A stretch of DNA of 64,000 nt from NCBI GenBank assembly GCA_004335835.1, contig RWJK01001823.1, positions 33,079 to 97,078 of the forward strand, in the 5' to 3' direction. The stretch comes from Scenedesmus sp. ARA3 (taxonomy: Eukaryota > Chlorophyta > Chlorophyceae > Sphaeropleales > Scenedesmaceae). Of this stretch, positions 49,271 to 62,580 are shown piece by piece. Below the pieces are notes generated by a model that worked only from the letters and a program-made list of their open reading frames with translations, was not told where the DNA came from and ran no database searches. How positions within the stretch are numbered: the stretch's first letter is position 1; each line of letters opens with the position of its first letter. The position numbers and the translations under genes were made by a program.

Positions 49271-52200
49271 TCAAGCAACCAAGCGGAAAAACAAAACATA
49301 CGCGCTGCTGCTGCTGCCGCTAGGGTGGCTGTCAGGCGTCACGCTCGCGTCATTGAAGTCATACCAGCGCCCATCTGCCACGCTGCGCCCCTGCGCCGTG
49401 TAGTGCCCGCCACCCAAGCACCCAGAGTGCTCCGAAACCGCCAGCAGCTGATACTTCGGCGCGCTGCAGCCCCTGCCAGTGCCAGCGCCATCCACAGCAG
49501 CCTGCAGCGCCTGCTGATTGCAGTACGGCGACAGATCCAGTGCATGCTGCGCATCCAGCTTCACAGGCGTCTGGTTCTTCGAGTAGGGTGAGAAGCCAAA
49601 CCAGCCGCCGCTGCCTGCTGCCCAGCCGCTAGCGCCGCCGCCCCTGCTGCTGCTGCCGCTGTTGAAGCGCTTGAGGGTCAGCACCAGCAGCCGCGGGCAC
49701 TGGAAGATCTGCAGCCGCTTTGTCGCGTCGCAGGTGCGCTTGCAGGTGCCGCACTTGACGGCCTCGCTGCCTGTCAGCACCTCCTGCTCCACAAACGCAG
49801 ACAAGCAGTCCTGCAAGCAGCACACATAACAACGCAGGACCCACAATGTCATGCATGCAGTTTGTCCCACCCGCTCGCTGCCTGTTCCATCAACATCCAA
49901 GTAATTGGCGTCAACTTGAGCTGCCGATTCCGTCTTCCAACAAGCACGTCGAAGCATCCAGTTAGACTTCCCAGACAACATGCGGCTACTACCAACCCAG
50001 CCAGGGCCCTCACCTGCAGCGACACCTGCGCCTTGCCACGCGGCAGCGGCACCGACAGGTCCAGGAATGGATCAAAGCAGTGGCTCTGTGCGCCGCACGC
50101 GCTGCAGGTGATGGTGCTTTGCAGCTGCCCGCCAAACAGGTGGTCCACGAACGAGTCGTGCCAGCTGCGCGCGTAGCCTGCCGCCTCAGCCGCCTGCTGC
50201 AGCACGCTGCCGTGGCTGCTGAGCTCCCTGTACTGCGGCTTGCCCTGCACGCGGTTGCACTCAGACTGGCGCAGGCGATGCATGGCAGGTGCAGCAGAAA
50301 GAGAGGCAGATCCAGTGCAGGTCAGCAGTGCAACAGCATGTATTTACTAGTACACCCTTGGTGCCCACACCGCCGCGCATGCATGCGCCGACACACAGCC
50401 AACACGCTCGCATGCACAACGACACTGGCGAACAGTTAGCGACAAGCCACCAAGCCTTTCCGCGACGCTGCAGAGGCGCCCACACCAAGTAGCCTGCCCC
50501 AAAGCTGCCAAGCCGCTGCTGACGCAGTTGCAGGCAACCGCGCGCCCAGCCTCACCTGCAGCTGCTCCAGCAGGCTGTGCAAGAACTCCTGGCTGTCCTG
50601 CTGGCAGCCGTCACCCCAGCGCTCGTCAGCAGCAGACACAGCCTCAAGAAAGCGCCGCGGGCTCACAGCGCAGCCGCGCCGCCGCGCAGCAGCAGCAGCA
50701 GCAGCAGAAGCAGCCGCATCACCCGCTGCTTGCTGCGACCACATCTCCGCCAGCAGCTCACACAGCGCAGGGCCCACAGAGGCCTTGGGCCGCCACCTGA
50801 CACTGCCAGCATGTTGTGCGGTACACCGTGCATCTTCTTGAGGCATGCAGGCAGCCACGCAGGGGCCCAGCAGCGCCGCCACGAGCTCCGGCAGGCAGTT
50901 GAGGCACTGCAGGATGCTGTTCATGAAGCAGGTGTTGCCCAGGTTGTTCAGCCCCATGCAGCCCACCGGCAGCTGGCCCGGCCTGCCTCTGCTGCTGCTG
51001 CTGAGCAGCTGCCGGGCACCACTGCCTGCTGCTGCTGCGGATGAGCCGCAGGCGGTCTCGAGTTCCCGCCCACTGCCGCAGCTGCTGCTGCGGCCTTCAG
51101 TGGAGATGCTGATGCTGCTGCTGAGCCCACCTGGGCCCCCAAGCAGCCGCCGCCGCACTGCGTGTGATATGCCTGGCGCTGCACAATCTTCGCTGTCGCT
51201 GCCGCTACTGCTGCTGGCTATGCTGTGCTCTAGCGACGTGCTCATCTCTGTCACGTCGGATGAGTCGTCGCTTGCGGCATACTCAACAGCCTCAACCATG
51301 CCGCCTCCAGGATTGGATACGACACCCTTGGTGGCTACTGCAGCACAGGCCACGGCTGCTGAAGCAGCGGCTACTTGCTGGTGCTGGTGCTGCTGCTGCT
51401 GCTGCTGCTGTCCTTGCTGCAGCAGTGCCTGCCCCGGCTCAACTGATGCGCTGTTGCTACGGGACGCTACAAGCTGGCAATGCAGAAACTGTGATGCCGC
51501 CCGCTGCTGCGCTGAGGCAAAGTCTTCGCCTTGTGAGTAATCGTCAAAGCCCCTGTTGTGCCCACAAACTGCTGCAGCGTCCGGCGACAGCTCAGGATTG
51601 GCATCGTCTGCGTCGTCAGACATGGGGCGAGTCCCAATAAGGAATGATGGCTGCCTGCTGGCCAGCGCTGTGCTGCTGGCGGTACTGTCCGTGCGGTTCA
51701 TACTTGCGGCCTGCTGTTGCTGCTGCGACTGCTGTGGTTGCATTTGCACCTGCTGCTGTTCCTGCTGGCTAGCAACTGCAAAACAGCTGCTTGGAGCCGG
51801 CTGACTGCCTGCGGAGCTGTACCTGCTGCTGCGGTACATGGCAGCAGCAGTTGCCGCAGTGGCAGGCCCTGCGCTGCAAGCAACACTGTCACTGTCGCGT
51901 GGCGCACATAGGACATCAAACCTGCCCGTTCCTGCTGCCGATGGCTCTGCAGCACTGCAACCACTCGCAGTGTTGCTGCTGGTAGCAGCACCTGAGCCAC
52001 CTAACTGTTCTGGTGGTCTGTATGGGTTGGCGTAGACATTGCTGGCGCTGCCTGCACTACTGCTGGAGCGCCTGCCCAACTCATCGCCAGCGCCGGCTGC
52101 TGTCCCGATATCACTGAATCGCTGCTGCGTCCCCGCAGTAGCCGCAGCACTGTAGCTGTTGTAGCCTGCTGCACTGCCAACATTACTAGCTTCATACATC

Positions 52201-54116
52201 CGCTGCTGCTGCTGCTGGGGCTGCACCACTTGCTGTGCTTGCTGCGGTGATAGTGTGTACAGCGGGTGCGGCGCGCGCACTGGTGTTGTGCCGAGCGCCT
52301 GCACAGGTGGCAGCTGTGTGTCCATTAAACTGCCAGAGTGCGCAAAACGCCGGCCGCCAGCAACTGAAGGGGCTGCCGCCTGCACTGCATGCACCTGGTT
52401 AGAGCTGCTGCTGCTGCTAGACATGCTGGCCATGCCAATCCGTTCACGCACTCGCTCAGCTACTGCGCTTGGCTGCAATGGCTGTTGTGCATGGTACTGC
52501 TGCTGCTGCTGCTGCTGTTGTGGGTCACTGGGGCCAGCTGCAGAGCCGTGCTGCAGCTGCAACCTGCCCAACCTGCCCTGCAGCTGCTGCTGTAACTGAG
52601 CCTGGTTCCTCTGCAGCAGCGCTGCCGTTGCAGCTGAACTGCCGCTAAGCCCCGCATCAGCCGCAGCATACAGCTCCGGCCTGTATAGCGGGCGATTATA
52701 CTGCGTACTCCCTGCTGCTGCACCTGCGCTGCCGTATGTAGGGTGGTTGTGCAGTAACGGGCTTGCATAGTTGCTGCCAGCACCGACTCGCTGCCTCACT
52801 GCTCCTGCTGGCGGCGCTGCGGCTGCATCTTGCGGCTGCGCTCCTGCTGGCCATGCGCTGCCACCATCCGCTCTGCGTGGCGGCGCCCTGTCCGTTACAC
52901 CACCAGCAGCAGCAACTGCGGCAGCTGCAGCTGCTGCAACCTGCTGCTGCTGCTGCAGCAGCAGCGTCGTGTCTGCTGCTGACATGCGGTCAAGGTAAGT
53001 ACCACCGCCACCAGAGGAGGCTGGCCCGTCTCTACTCGGCCCAAGACCAGCGCCGCCACCAGCAACAGCGCTCGCATATGCACCCGCTGGCCGGCTGTAC
53101 GCGCCCACTAGGCTGCTGCTGCTTGGCGCACCAAGGTGTGCAGCTGTCACCGCAGAAGCCGGCTTTGTGAGGGGTTCAGCTATCCCCAGGGTGTCCTTCT
53201 CTAGTACCTGCTGCTGCTGTTGGTGCCGCTGCTTCTTCAGCTGCAGAAGCGCTTCAAGTGCAACTCTGGTGCGGATTGGCTGGGCAGATGTGGCTGCTTC
53301 TGCTGCTGCGTCAAACCCTGAATCTGCTGCCCCAATTGGTCGACTGCTGCTGCGCTGTGCACTGGCTGCTGCGGCAGCAGAAGAGCCAGGTGTCCGATTG
53401 GCAGAGCCCCTGGTCGTGCTGAAGCTGCTGCTGTCTTCTGGGCTAGCTCCGCTGTCTCTTGCTGAGGCGGTGGTGCGTGCAGAAGTGCTGCTGCAGCAGG
53501 CAAACAAAGGCAACCAGCACAGTAGTTGAATCGTCTGTAGCCAACCTGCACAATCACCAACTTCAGTAAACTGTGCAACAGCATGCTTATGCGACACCAC
53601 AAGCAAAACTCAGGTGATATATTTGGCATGTTTGCAAGCAACTCTCACATATTGTAACAAAATAGGGATGTTGTTGGCATCGGCGACCAACCTGCGGGTG
53701 CTGCCAGCTTGCTTTTGGCCAGCCAATGCAGACGCCAAGGGGCCTTGGCTCGTCAGTCCCTTAGCTGCAATGCTGCTGCTGCTGCTGCTGCCTGGCTGCA
53801 CAATACGTGGTCTGCCAGGGACAGCGGTGACGCTGCCGCCGCTGCGTGGCGTTGACAATGACCTGCCCTTGCTACTGCTGGGCATTGCGGCGCCACTGCT
53901 GGTCTCGCTGGGCGTAGCAGCAGCTGCAAGCTTTTGAGACGCTGAGAACACGGCACTGCGGAAATGCCGTGGCGCTGCTGGTGATGAAGATGCCTTGACA
54001 GCTTCATCTGCAGGTGCACCAGCCTGCTTCGCGACACGGCTGGTGTATGCGCCACCAGGTGCAGGGGCCCTGTAGGCAGCAGTGGAGGCAGCAGCAGCAG
54101 CAGGGTCCTGTGTCAT
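49271..54116 (-). CDS. Ubiquitin-specific protease (USP, peptidase C19) with long disordered N-terminus
   Basis: Exons on the minus strand: 54116-53692, 53490-50556, 50265-50014 and 49810-49271, in phase for about 1383 residues from the ATG at 54116. Roughly the first 980 residues are Ser/Gln/Ala-rich and probably disordered. The USP domain begins with the Cys box GLNNLGNTCFMNSILQCLN (Cys near residue 1000) and continues with DGCQQDSQEFLHSLLEQL. Zinc-finger pairs CSAC and CGTC come next, then LVLTLKRFN, the His box GCLGGGHYTAQ and WYDFNDASV. All three catalytic boxes are present, so it should remove ubiquitin from proteins. The frame continues upstream of 54116, and a coding-like stretch near 54354-54553 would join in phase (one base plus CA), so more N-terminal exons are possible. 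Confidence 0.88.
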
Positions 54117-55719
54117 AGCTTGAACTGCTGCTGCCGACGCTGCTGTAATTAAGCATGGCTTTGACTACATGAACCCAAGAGTGTACACTGCCACATGTAC
54201 TGGATTATAGGCTACGGACTTGCATCTTGAGTCCCATCAGCTCACTTGTGTGCCCCGTCACTTGCTAACGTCCACGTCCACAAAATGCCAGCATGAGCAC
54301 AAACTTGAGCAGCAACATGCAGTCAGGTAGAGAACTCAGCCTGCTTCACACACCTGGATAACGGGCCTGCACACTGCAATGCCGCTTTGCCGGAATGCCC
54401 ACTGCCATCGCTGCTGATCCTGCGGGGTGCATGCTGCAGTGCACCGCCTGCGGTGCTTGAGCGCCGCTGGCTCGCAGGATCATGCCCGTCGCTTGCGCTG
54501 GTGTGCTGACTGGTGTTGTGAACAGTTGCCTGCGCACTGTATGGCTGCGGCCTGAAAGCAGCGCAAAGTAGACACACGTGGGTTCACAGGTTAGCTGAGG
54601 GTGAGGGGAGCATGCACATGACTCGTGCTGCTGCTTGGCGAGCATAGAGCTGAGTTGGCTAAGGCCTTGAATTGCAGCAGCAATGCAGCAGCACGCTGTG
54701 CCTGTGATACATTGCCCCAACAGTGCTTGACACCAAAGTAACCGCAACTGGCAGTGCTTGGCGGGCACCTACCGATGTGCAATTCTTGTGCGCAATGTGA
54801 GCATGGCACACAACAGACGCATCCAGCACGCAAGACCATAGATGACAGGCCTTACCCGCTGGATTTGCTGCTTGGCATGTTGCCAGCTAGCACTGCTCAT
54901 CTCTTCAGCAGCAAGCCAGCACCTTTGGGTCAAACAAGCCTTGTCAACTCATGCTGCGAGCTGCTGTGTTGTGCTTGCACCCAGCTGCAGCTAGTACACC
55001 AGGCGCAGGTGAATAGTGATAGACTACGGAAGAAGGAAGTTTGGAAGTTTGCTTAGGCTTCGGTGAGCAACCGTATGCATGTATGGAGCAAAGCCAAACG
55101 GCCTGGGAGCGGTTCCTAGCTTTCGTTGACTGTGCTTTCGGTAGTACCCGTATAATGAAGCTTGCGACGACACATAAAGAGTTGAAAAGTACGCAAGGAA
55201 GCTGGATGTAAGATTTTGTGCAAGCGGGCCCGTCTGCAACAGCAGGTCAAGCAATGCAGTGGCCAACTGCAGCTAGCCTGATACTTTAGCTAGTTGCTTT
55301 TGGCTCCGATTGTATCGCAGTTATGTGTGAGGGGCTTGGCCAGCACCCCAGTGACCTGGGTTTGAGCAGCAGTACACAAGTATGAAGCATGCGCGTGATC
55401 GCACACTGTTGCTGTGGTATGTTACTGGCTAATGAAAGGATCTTCCTGGTGCAGGCTGAGCATGTTGCGGCGAGTGCGCTACCAGTCACCTGACCACCCT
55501 CATGCTGGCTCGGAGTCTGGGCACTGCATTGCTGCATAGGAGCCAAACACGCTTAGTGAGTTTGAGAAGAAGCTATTAGAAGCCTTGCAGCTGGCACCAT
55601 GCTTGCATGGCGTTGACTGCTCAAGAACACCTGCACATTGGACAAGCGGTGCAGGCTGGCCCCATCATTCAGACTGAGAAACCCTCAACACTGACTGAAA
55701 CATGCTTTTGTTGTGACAG
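54117..55719. promoter_or_regulatory. Divergent region between protease and helicase genes
   Basis: It may include upstream exons of the protease (about 54354-54553 minus) and the undetected first exon of the helicase. A candidate helicase first exon is 55607-55648 (ATG to GCG/GTGCAG), which would keep the frame, but it has no recognisable feature. No promoter element is identified. Confidence 0.4.
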
Positions 55720-58550
55720 GTTGGATTTGGCCTTGGAGGAGCTGGTGTTGTCGCGCATGCCAGACGCAGAGCCACCACCAGCAGCGGCAGCAGCAGCGCG
55801 GACGACACCAAAAGCAGCACCAGCAGCAGCAGATCTCCAGATGTTGCAGCTGATGCTACAGCAGCAGCAGGGCCAGCTACACCCAGGCGCAGGTCGCGCA
55901 GGAGGACACCAGCAAAGGAGCATGCAGCAACACTGCCGCCAGCATCTGCTGCCGAGGCAGGTGCATCAGCAGGCACAACAGCATCCGCTCAGCAACTGCA
56001 AACCAGCCAAGACGGAACTTCAGCCACAGCAGCAGCTGCATACGATGCACAAGCCACAGCATCACTAGCAGCAGCAAAACCTGCAGCAGTTGCTGCCTCT
56101 CCCGCTGCTGCTTCTGCTGCCAGCCTGTCTGAGGTTCTGCCCATCCCCAGCCAGCAGGATCTCACCTTTCCTGACAGCTCATTTGAGCTGCGGGACTACC
56201 AGCAGGATGCCATTCGGGAAGTTGTAACACAATGGAAGGCCGGCAGCAGCGTGCAGCTGGTCATGCTGCCTACAGGCACAGGCAAGACCGTAGTGTTTGC
56301 TGCGCTGGCACGTTACTTGGCTCAGCACTATGTGCCATCTGCGGGCAGCAGCGCCAGTGCTGCGCATGGGGGTGTTGCAGAGCGGGGTGCAGTGCAAGCT
56401 GGCGCAGTCGCAGCTGCTGTGGTAGTAGGTGGCGTGACTGGGAAGCCAGTGGATGCACCAGCAGCAGCAGCAGCAGAAGCAGCAGGACATCACTCCGAAG
56501 CAGTAGCAGCTGAGGAGGAAGCACCAACAGCAGCAGCAGCAGCAGCGGCCGGGGATCCAGACACGGCAGCCGAGCAGCTCCCTGAGCCAGCTGCTGTTGT
56601 CCTGCCTCCCCCCAGGTTTCGCAGTTACCGGAGAAAAGGTGACGTCGAGCAGCAGCAGCAGCGGCATCAGCAGCTGCAGCAGCAGCAGCAGGAGCAGCAG
56701 CCGATGCCAACACCCGCATTCGATACCGGCGAAACAAGCGATGCGCGAGTAGAGCGCAGCAGTTTGAGCAGCTTAGCTGCAGGCAGCACAGGCAGCAACG
56801 GCACAGCACTGCTGGCAAGCAGCAGTATGGATGACAGCAGCAGCACTGACAGTAATAGCCGTAGCAGCAAGCGTGGAAGGCCGCGTGGTGCGCCTGCGCC
56901 CACATGTGATGCAGGCCTGATGCGTGTGCTGGTGCTGGCCCACAGGTTCGAGCTGCTGCACCAGGTGGGTTGTGCTGCACATGTGAGACAGTCAATTGTC
57001 AAACAGCTGCTGCTGCTCCTGTGCTGCACAGCATGCCTGCCCCTTCAGTGCTGCATCCAGCATGTGTTGTGTGTTGCTATATGCAGTCATTCAGCAAAAC
57101 CCACAGTGATGTGCTGCCTGCAGTGAACCTGTGGCACATGCACACGTGCATGCTGCCGCACCAGGAGCAACGGCACACACCTAAACTAAAACGCCTGCAG
57201 ACGAGGTACAGGCATGCGGCTGGCCTTGCCATGGTGCCTGAAGCAAAATCACCGCACCCGCTGCCGCACACGCTACCGCACACGCTGCTGCTGCCTTCTG
57301 CGTGCTGGCCTGTTGCTTGCTGCCCTCGCTGCCCAGGCTGAGGAGAAGTTCCGGCTGATGTGGCCAGCCTGCAGCGTGAGCTGGGTCAAGGGCCAGCGCA
57401 AGGACTTCTTCGGCCAGGTGGGGTGCGGGGGTGGCTGGGTGCTTTCGTTTTGAAGGCGTTTGTGCACAGCTGCATGCACAGCTGCATGCACCGCTGCTTG
57501 CCAACAGTGTGTGCATGCAAGGACTCCTACGGGCAGGTGGGGTGCGGGGGTGGCTGGGTGCTTTCGTTTTGAAGGCGTTTGTGCACAGCTGCATGCACAG
57601 CTGCATGCACCGCTGCTTGCCAACAGTGTGTGCATGCAAGGACTCCTACGGGCAGGTGGGGTGCGGGGGTGGCTGGGCGCTTCTATTCTGGAGGCGTTTG
57701 TGCACAGCTGCATGCACCGCTGCTTGCCAACAGTGTGTGCATGCAAGGACTTCTTTGGCCAGGTGCCGGGCAGTGTGCAGCTGTGTGTGAGTGTGGTTGC
57801 AGATCCTACCACGAGAGGGCTTCACGTGCAGTACTGTACCATTGCTTGTCAAGCGCATGTGGGTGTGACATGTGGCAGTTGTGGGTGCATCTTGAACACG
57901 AACATGTGATACTCGGCTGTCATGCCAGCACTGCTGCCCGTTGCCAACAGTGTCAGCGTACAGTATGTCTGATGCGCTCCTGCCATCAGGCTGATGGCAG
58001 CAGCCAGCCGCTCGTCAACATGCTGCATTGCGACACCGCAAAACTGGTTGCCAGCCTCTGTGCTGCTGCTGCTGCCGCTGGGCCTTGCTACAGGTCATTG
58101 TCGCGTCGGTGGGCACTGCCGTCAACTGCATCCCTCAGCTGGCGCAGTGCAGGTTCAGCCTGGTGGTGGTGGATGAGGCACACCACTCAGTGGCTAACAC
58201 GTACAAGGCAGTGCTGCGGGGCCTAGGGTTTGTGGAGGACGCTGCTGCACCCAGCAGCGGCAGCAGCAGTGATGAGGCCGAGTCTGTGGGTGCAGACAGA
58301 AAAACAGACGTGTATGCGGATGGGTCTGCCTTCAGCGGTGGCAGCAGCGGCAGCAGCGCAGATGACAGCCAGGAAGAGAGCTTGGAGGAGTGGGATGCAG
58401 CAGCAGCAGACACAGATGGCAACAGCAGCAGCAGCAGCAGTAGCAGCAGTGCTGGGCCGCAGCAGCTGGTGATGCGTGCTGTGAACAACCCCAACAGTCT
58501 GTGTGTTGGCTTCACAGCCACCCCTTACAGGTGAGCTGAGCATGCAGCCA

Positions 58551-58596
<46 letters not shown>

Positions 58597-58773
58597 GTCC
58601 TCGTCACCACTTACGCTCATGCTGCAATGGTCATTTTGGGTAGGTAAGCTGCCTCTGCTGCTGCTTGTGTGGCTTCAGCTGTTGCTGCTTCAGCTCCAGG
58701 TGGTGGCGCCACATATTCATGCTAAAAAAATAGTGTTGTGCTTTGGCGCAGGTGTGGCAGCACCAGTCCTTCA

Positions 58774-58815
<42 letters not shown>

Positions 58816-61800
58816 ACCGTCACGTGCCATGTGTGCTGCAGGCTGCGCGAGGCTGAGTCGTGTGAGCTGTATGAGATCTTTGACAACGTGTTTAGCAAGA
58901 ACATCTCAGACATGATCAACGCTGGCTACCTCAGCCGGGTGAGCCAGCACTGCTCTTGCGTGGCTGCATAGCATGTGCTGCATGTTGCCTCCTATTGCGA
59001 GGCATGCAGAAGCAGCAGTGTGCTTTTCCCAATATTCTCAACCAGATTTACTCTTCCAGGAGCTCTTTTCAAGAAAGTTCTTACACAGGAGTCCCTGGCA
59101 GCACATGTTGGGAGACAATGCCTGGCAGTAAGGCAGCTTTGTGCAAGCCCCTGGCTGGCTCACTGGCGGCTCAGTGGCATAGCGCCTGCAGCTGCACAGC
59201 TAATCGTGCGATGCGCGCCCTGCAGCTTTACGTGACCATGCATGAAGTGCTACACACAACCGTACTGTAATGCTTCTGTAACTTCATGCATGCCAGCTCC
59301 GCGTACCCAACTGTCTGCCTGCTGTCCACACTCCGTGCCTGCCTATCTCTCTGCCGCATTTCTCCTGCATTTCTTCGCTCGCTGGCGCTTTGACAGATCC
59401 ACAGCCGCCGCATCTTCACGCACACACACCTCAAGGGTGCAGGCAGCGGCTCTGGCGGCGACTTTGTCATCTCAAAACTCAGCCCCCTGGTGAACAGGTG
59501 GGGTGGGCACAGCTTTGGCAGCACGCAACATCAGGCACTATAGTACATGCAGCTGTGCTGGCGGCTGGCACTGAGCAGGGCATGTTGCCAGTTGGTCCTG
59601 GTTTTGCAGTAACAAACAAGTGCCAGGAGCGCATGGCTTGCAGGAATGTGAAGGCCACTCCAGCTGTTGCACGCAGCACCGCTGTGCAGGCAGCACTGGA
59701 ACACATAAGCTCTATGTGGTGGTGCATGAGCTCTTGCTGGCATGGAACCTCGCGCAGAGCAGCAGCATGCCGATGCCGTCAGCTGCCCGCATGTGGGTTG
59801 CAAGGCTTCCACATCTGCCGCGTATGTGTGTGCCTGTCTCAATTGCAGTCCAGGCCGCAACAGGCTGGTGCTGGCAGCATTCCTGGACTACTGCTGCGAG
59901 CCAGATAACACAGCAGCGCACACCACTGCAGCTGCTGCTGCCGCTGATGCTCCTGCAGCTGGCGTGCTGGCAGCAGCAGCAGCGCAACGTAGCAGCAGCA
60001 GAAGCAGCAAAAGCAACAGAAGCAGCAGCAGCAAGCTCAAGCTAAAGCAGCACGACAGTGAAGATGAGGAGGAGGTAGAGCCTGCTATGGATCTGAGCAT
60101 GGCTGGCAAGCGTGCTGTGCAGAAGGCGATCGGTTTTGCTGTGGACATTGAGCATGCAGAGGCCCTTAACTCGCTGTTCCTGCAAGCAGGTGGGCTGCAC
60201 CCCTGCTTGCACCACGTGCACGCAGCAGTCAGTTAGCCCCTGTCCTCACACCGCCGATTGCTGCTCAACGTGACATCAAACCCAGCCAGGGGGATGCACT
60301 GTGAGTCGTGCGCGTGGATGGTGCCGCCAGTGCATCTGGCTGGGTCTTCGTGGCATGGCCACCACACACGACCTGAACTGGCCCTGACTCATAGTATCTA
60401 TTGAAACTGCTGCTGTTCAACATGTGTGGCATGGTGCACGCGCAGGTGTGCGCTCCGGTGTGGTGCACAGCAAGCGCAGCATTGATGAAGTGAAGCTGGA
60501 CATCAGCAGGTTCAGGAGGGGCGGCCTGGACGTGCTGTGGAACTGCGAAAAGCTCACAGAGGTACGGCACTGTTTTTGTGTTGCGCACTGCATATACCGC
60601 TGCTGCACTGCAGGCCTGTACAGCGGGGTGACTAACACGGCCCTGCAGGGGTCCCAGACGTGTCTTTGCAACTAAATATGCGGGTGCGAGTGCCGGTTTC
60701 ATTGTCGAGCCAGTAGCTATCACCTTCTTCTATTAGGATGGCTCTGTGAGGATGGCGCTGTGACTGATCTATTGTATCAAACGCCTGGCATTCTTGTGCA
60801 CAAGATCAGCACGTGCTGATCGGCTGCCAGCCTAGCCGCTAGTAGCAGCATGAGTGCATGCTCTGGCTGCATGTCTGACCACTGCTGCTGGCTGGCTTGC
60901 TGGCCTGCCTGCAGGGCTTTGACGAGCCGAGCATCAGTGCGCTGCTGCTGGCACGGCCCACCAAGTCAACAGGCCTCTACACACAGGTTGGCGAGTGTGA
61001 ACAGCATACCATGGATCAGATGGTGTAATCAGCCAGCACTTCCAGAATGTCTGCTGCAGCCGAAGTACAGCTGTAACATCTGAAAAGCATACCGGCAGCA
61101 GATGATAACTTTCTACTAACAGCTGCTCAGCAATCAAAGCACATGAAACTGTGCTCTGGACCTGTCGTCCACATACGCATGTGCACATGGTTACAGACGC
61201 CCTTTCAGTGTGTCAGCACCCGCGCAGTGCCTTCATACCTCTTGCTCCCACGCACACTCTTCATTCACAAGCTGGGCCGTGGCCTGCGCCGCGCGCTTGG
61301 CAAAAGCATGTCTTCTGGCAACATCCCCTGCTGCAGAACTGAAATCGTCCTGGCACAACTTCCTGTGCATGCAGATGCTGGGCCGGGGGCTGCGCCGCGG
61401 TCCCGGCAAGGACAACTGCCTGGTGCTGGACTTCACAGACAAGCAGCACAAGGTGGACCACATCATTGACCTGCGGGTGCTGCTGCCTAAAACCAGCTAC
61501 AGAAACCTCGACCCTAAGCCGCCACCGCCACAGCAGGACAGAAGGCGGAAACTGAAGCTGGAGGGGCAGCAGGGAGGCGAGATGAGCGTGCTTGGTGAAG
61601 ACATTGACCCATACGACATGGCTTTCGTGAGTTGTTGCGCAGCTAGGGCTAGCACGCAGCGTTTGTCTGTTTCTTTCCCGAGCGAGTTAGCGCAGCTGGT
61701 GTTGTTTACGGGCTGCGACCTGCCCTGGGAAAGTCGTCGCATTTGGCAGCTGGGTCTGTCAGCTGGGGCTTGCGTTTGCTTGCACCACATTGATTGCATG

Positions 61801-62540
61801 CTGTGCTACACCAATTGCATGAATTCTGCAGCACCTCACAGGCTTGCTGTGTTGCTGTGTTGACAGTCTGGATTGTACTGCGCTCTGCAGGTGCGCGTTG
61901 GAGAGCACTGGAGCATCAGCATGTTTGATTCCGGCACAGTGTGGCTAGTCAACATCACAGGTGCGGCGCTACACATGCCAGCAGCTTTTGTTTGCTGAGC
62001 TGTGTGTGGAAGGCAGCAGCCAGTGGTAGAAGTAGGGGCGTGCAGCCAGCAGCGTGCAAGCATACATTGCTCGGCAGCTGCAACCTGATCTTGCTTGTGC
62101 GGTTTCCTGCAGGGATGGTGCGAGCAACTCATTCACAATGAGGAGACGGGAACACCATCCAATTCTTGAAGTTTTTTGATTGCTGTTTAATGCTGAGACA
62201 TGCGTGCACAAAGGGGCTGGCACAGCGCTAGTGAGTCAGTGGGTGTTGGTGGTAGCGGGTTGCAAGAAGCTGCCTTTGGTGCTGCCGCCCAGGTATGGGT
62301 GCAAAGCAGCGGCGGCAGCTTGGGCTGCTGCAGGACGCCAGCCAGCCTGCAGACACGACAGCAGCAACAGCAGCGGCTGATGAGGGTGCCACAACCCCAG
62401 CTGCCAGTGCTGCTGCTGCTGCTGGCGCCAGCAGCAGCAGAGAGGATGATGATGAGCAGGCGTATGAGCAGGAAGACAGGTGGGGCTTCATGATGCTGCT
62501 GCAGCTGCAGCCACTGCTGTTGGCAACTGATAGTGCGACT

Positions 62541-62580
<40 letters not shown>

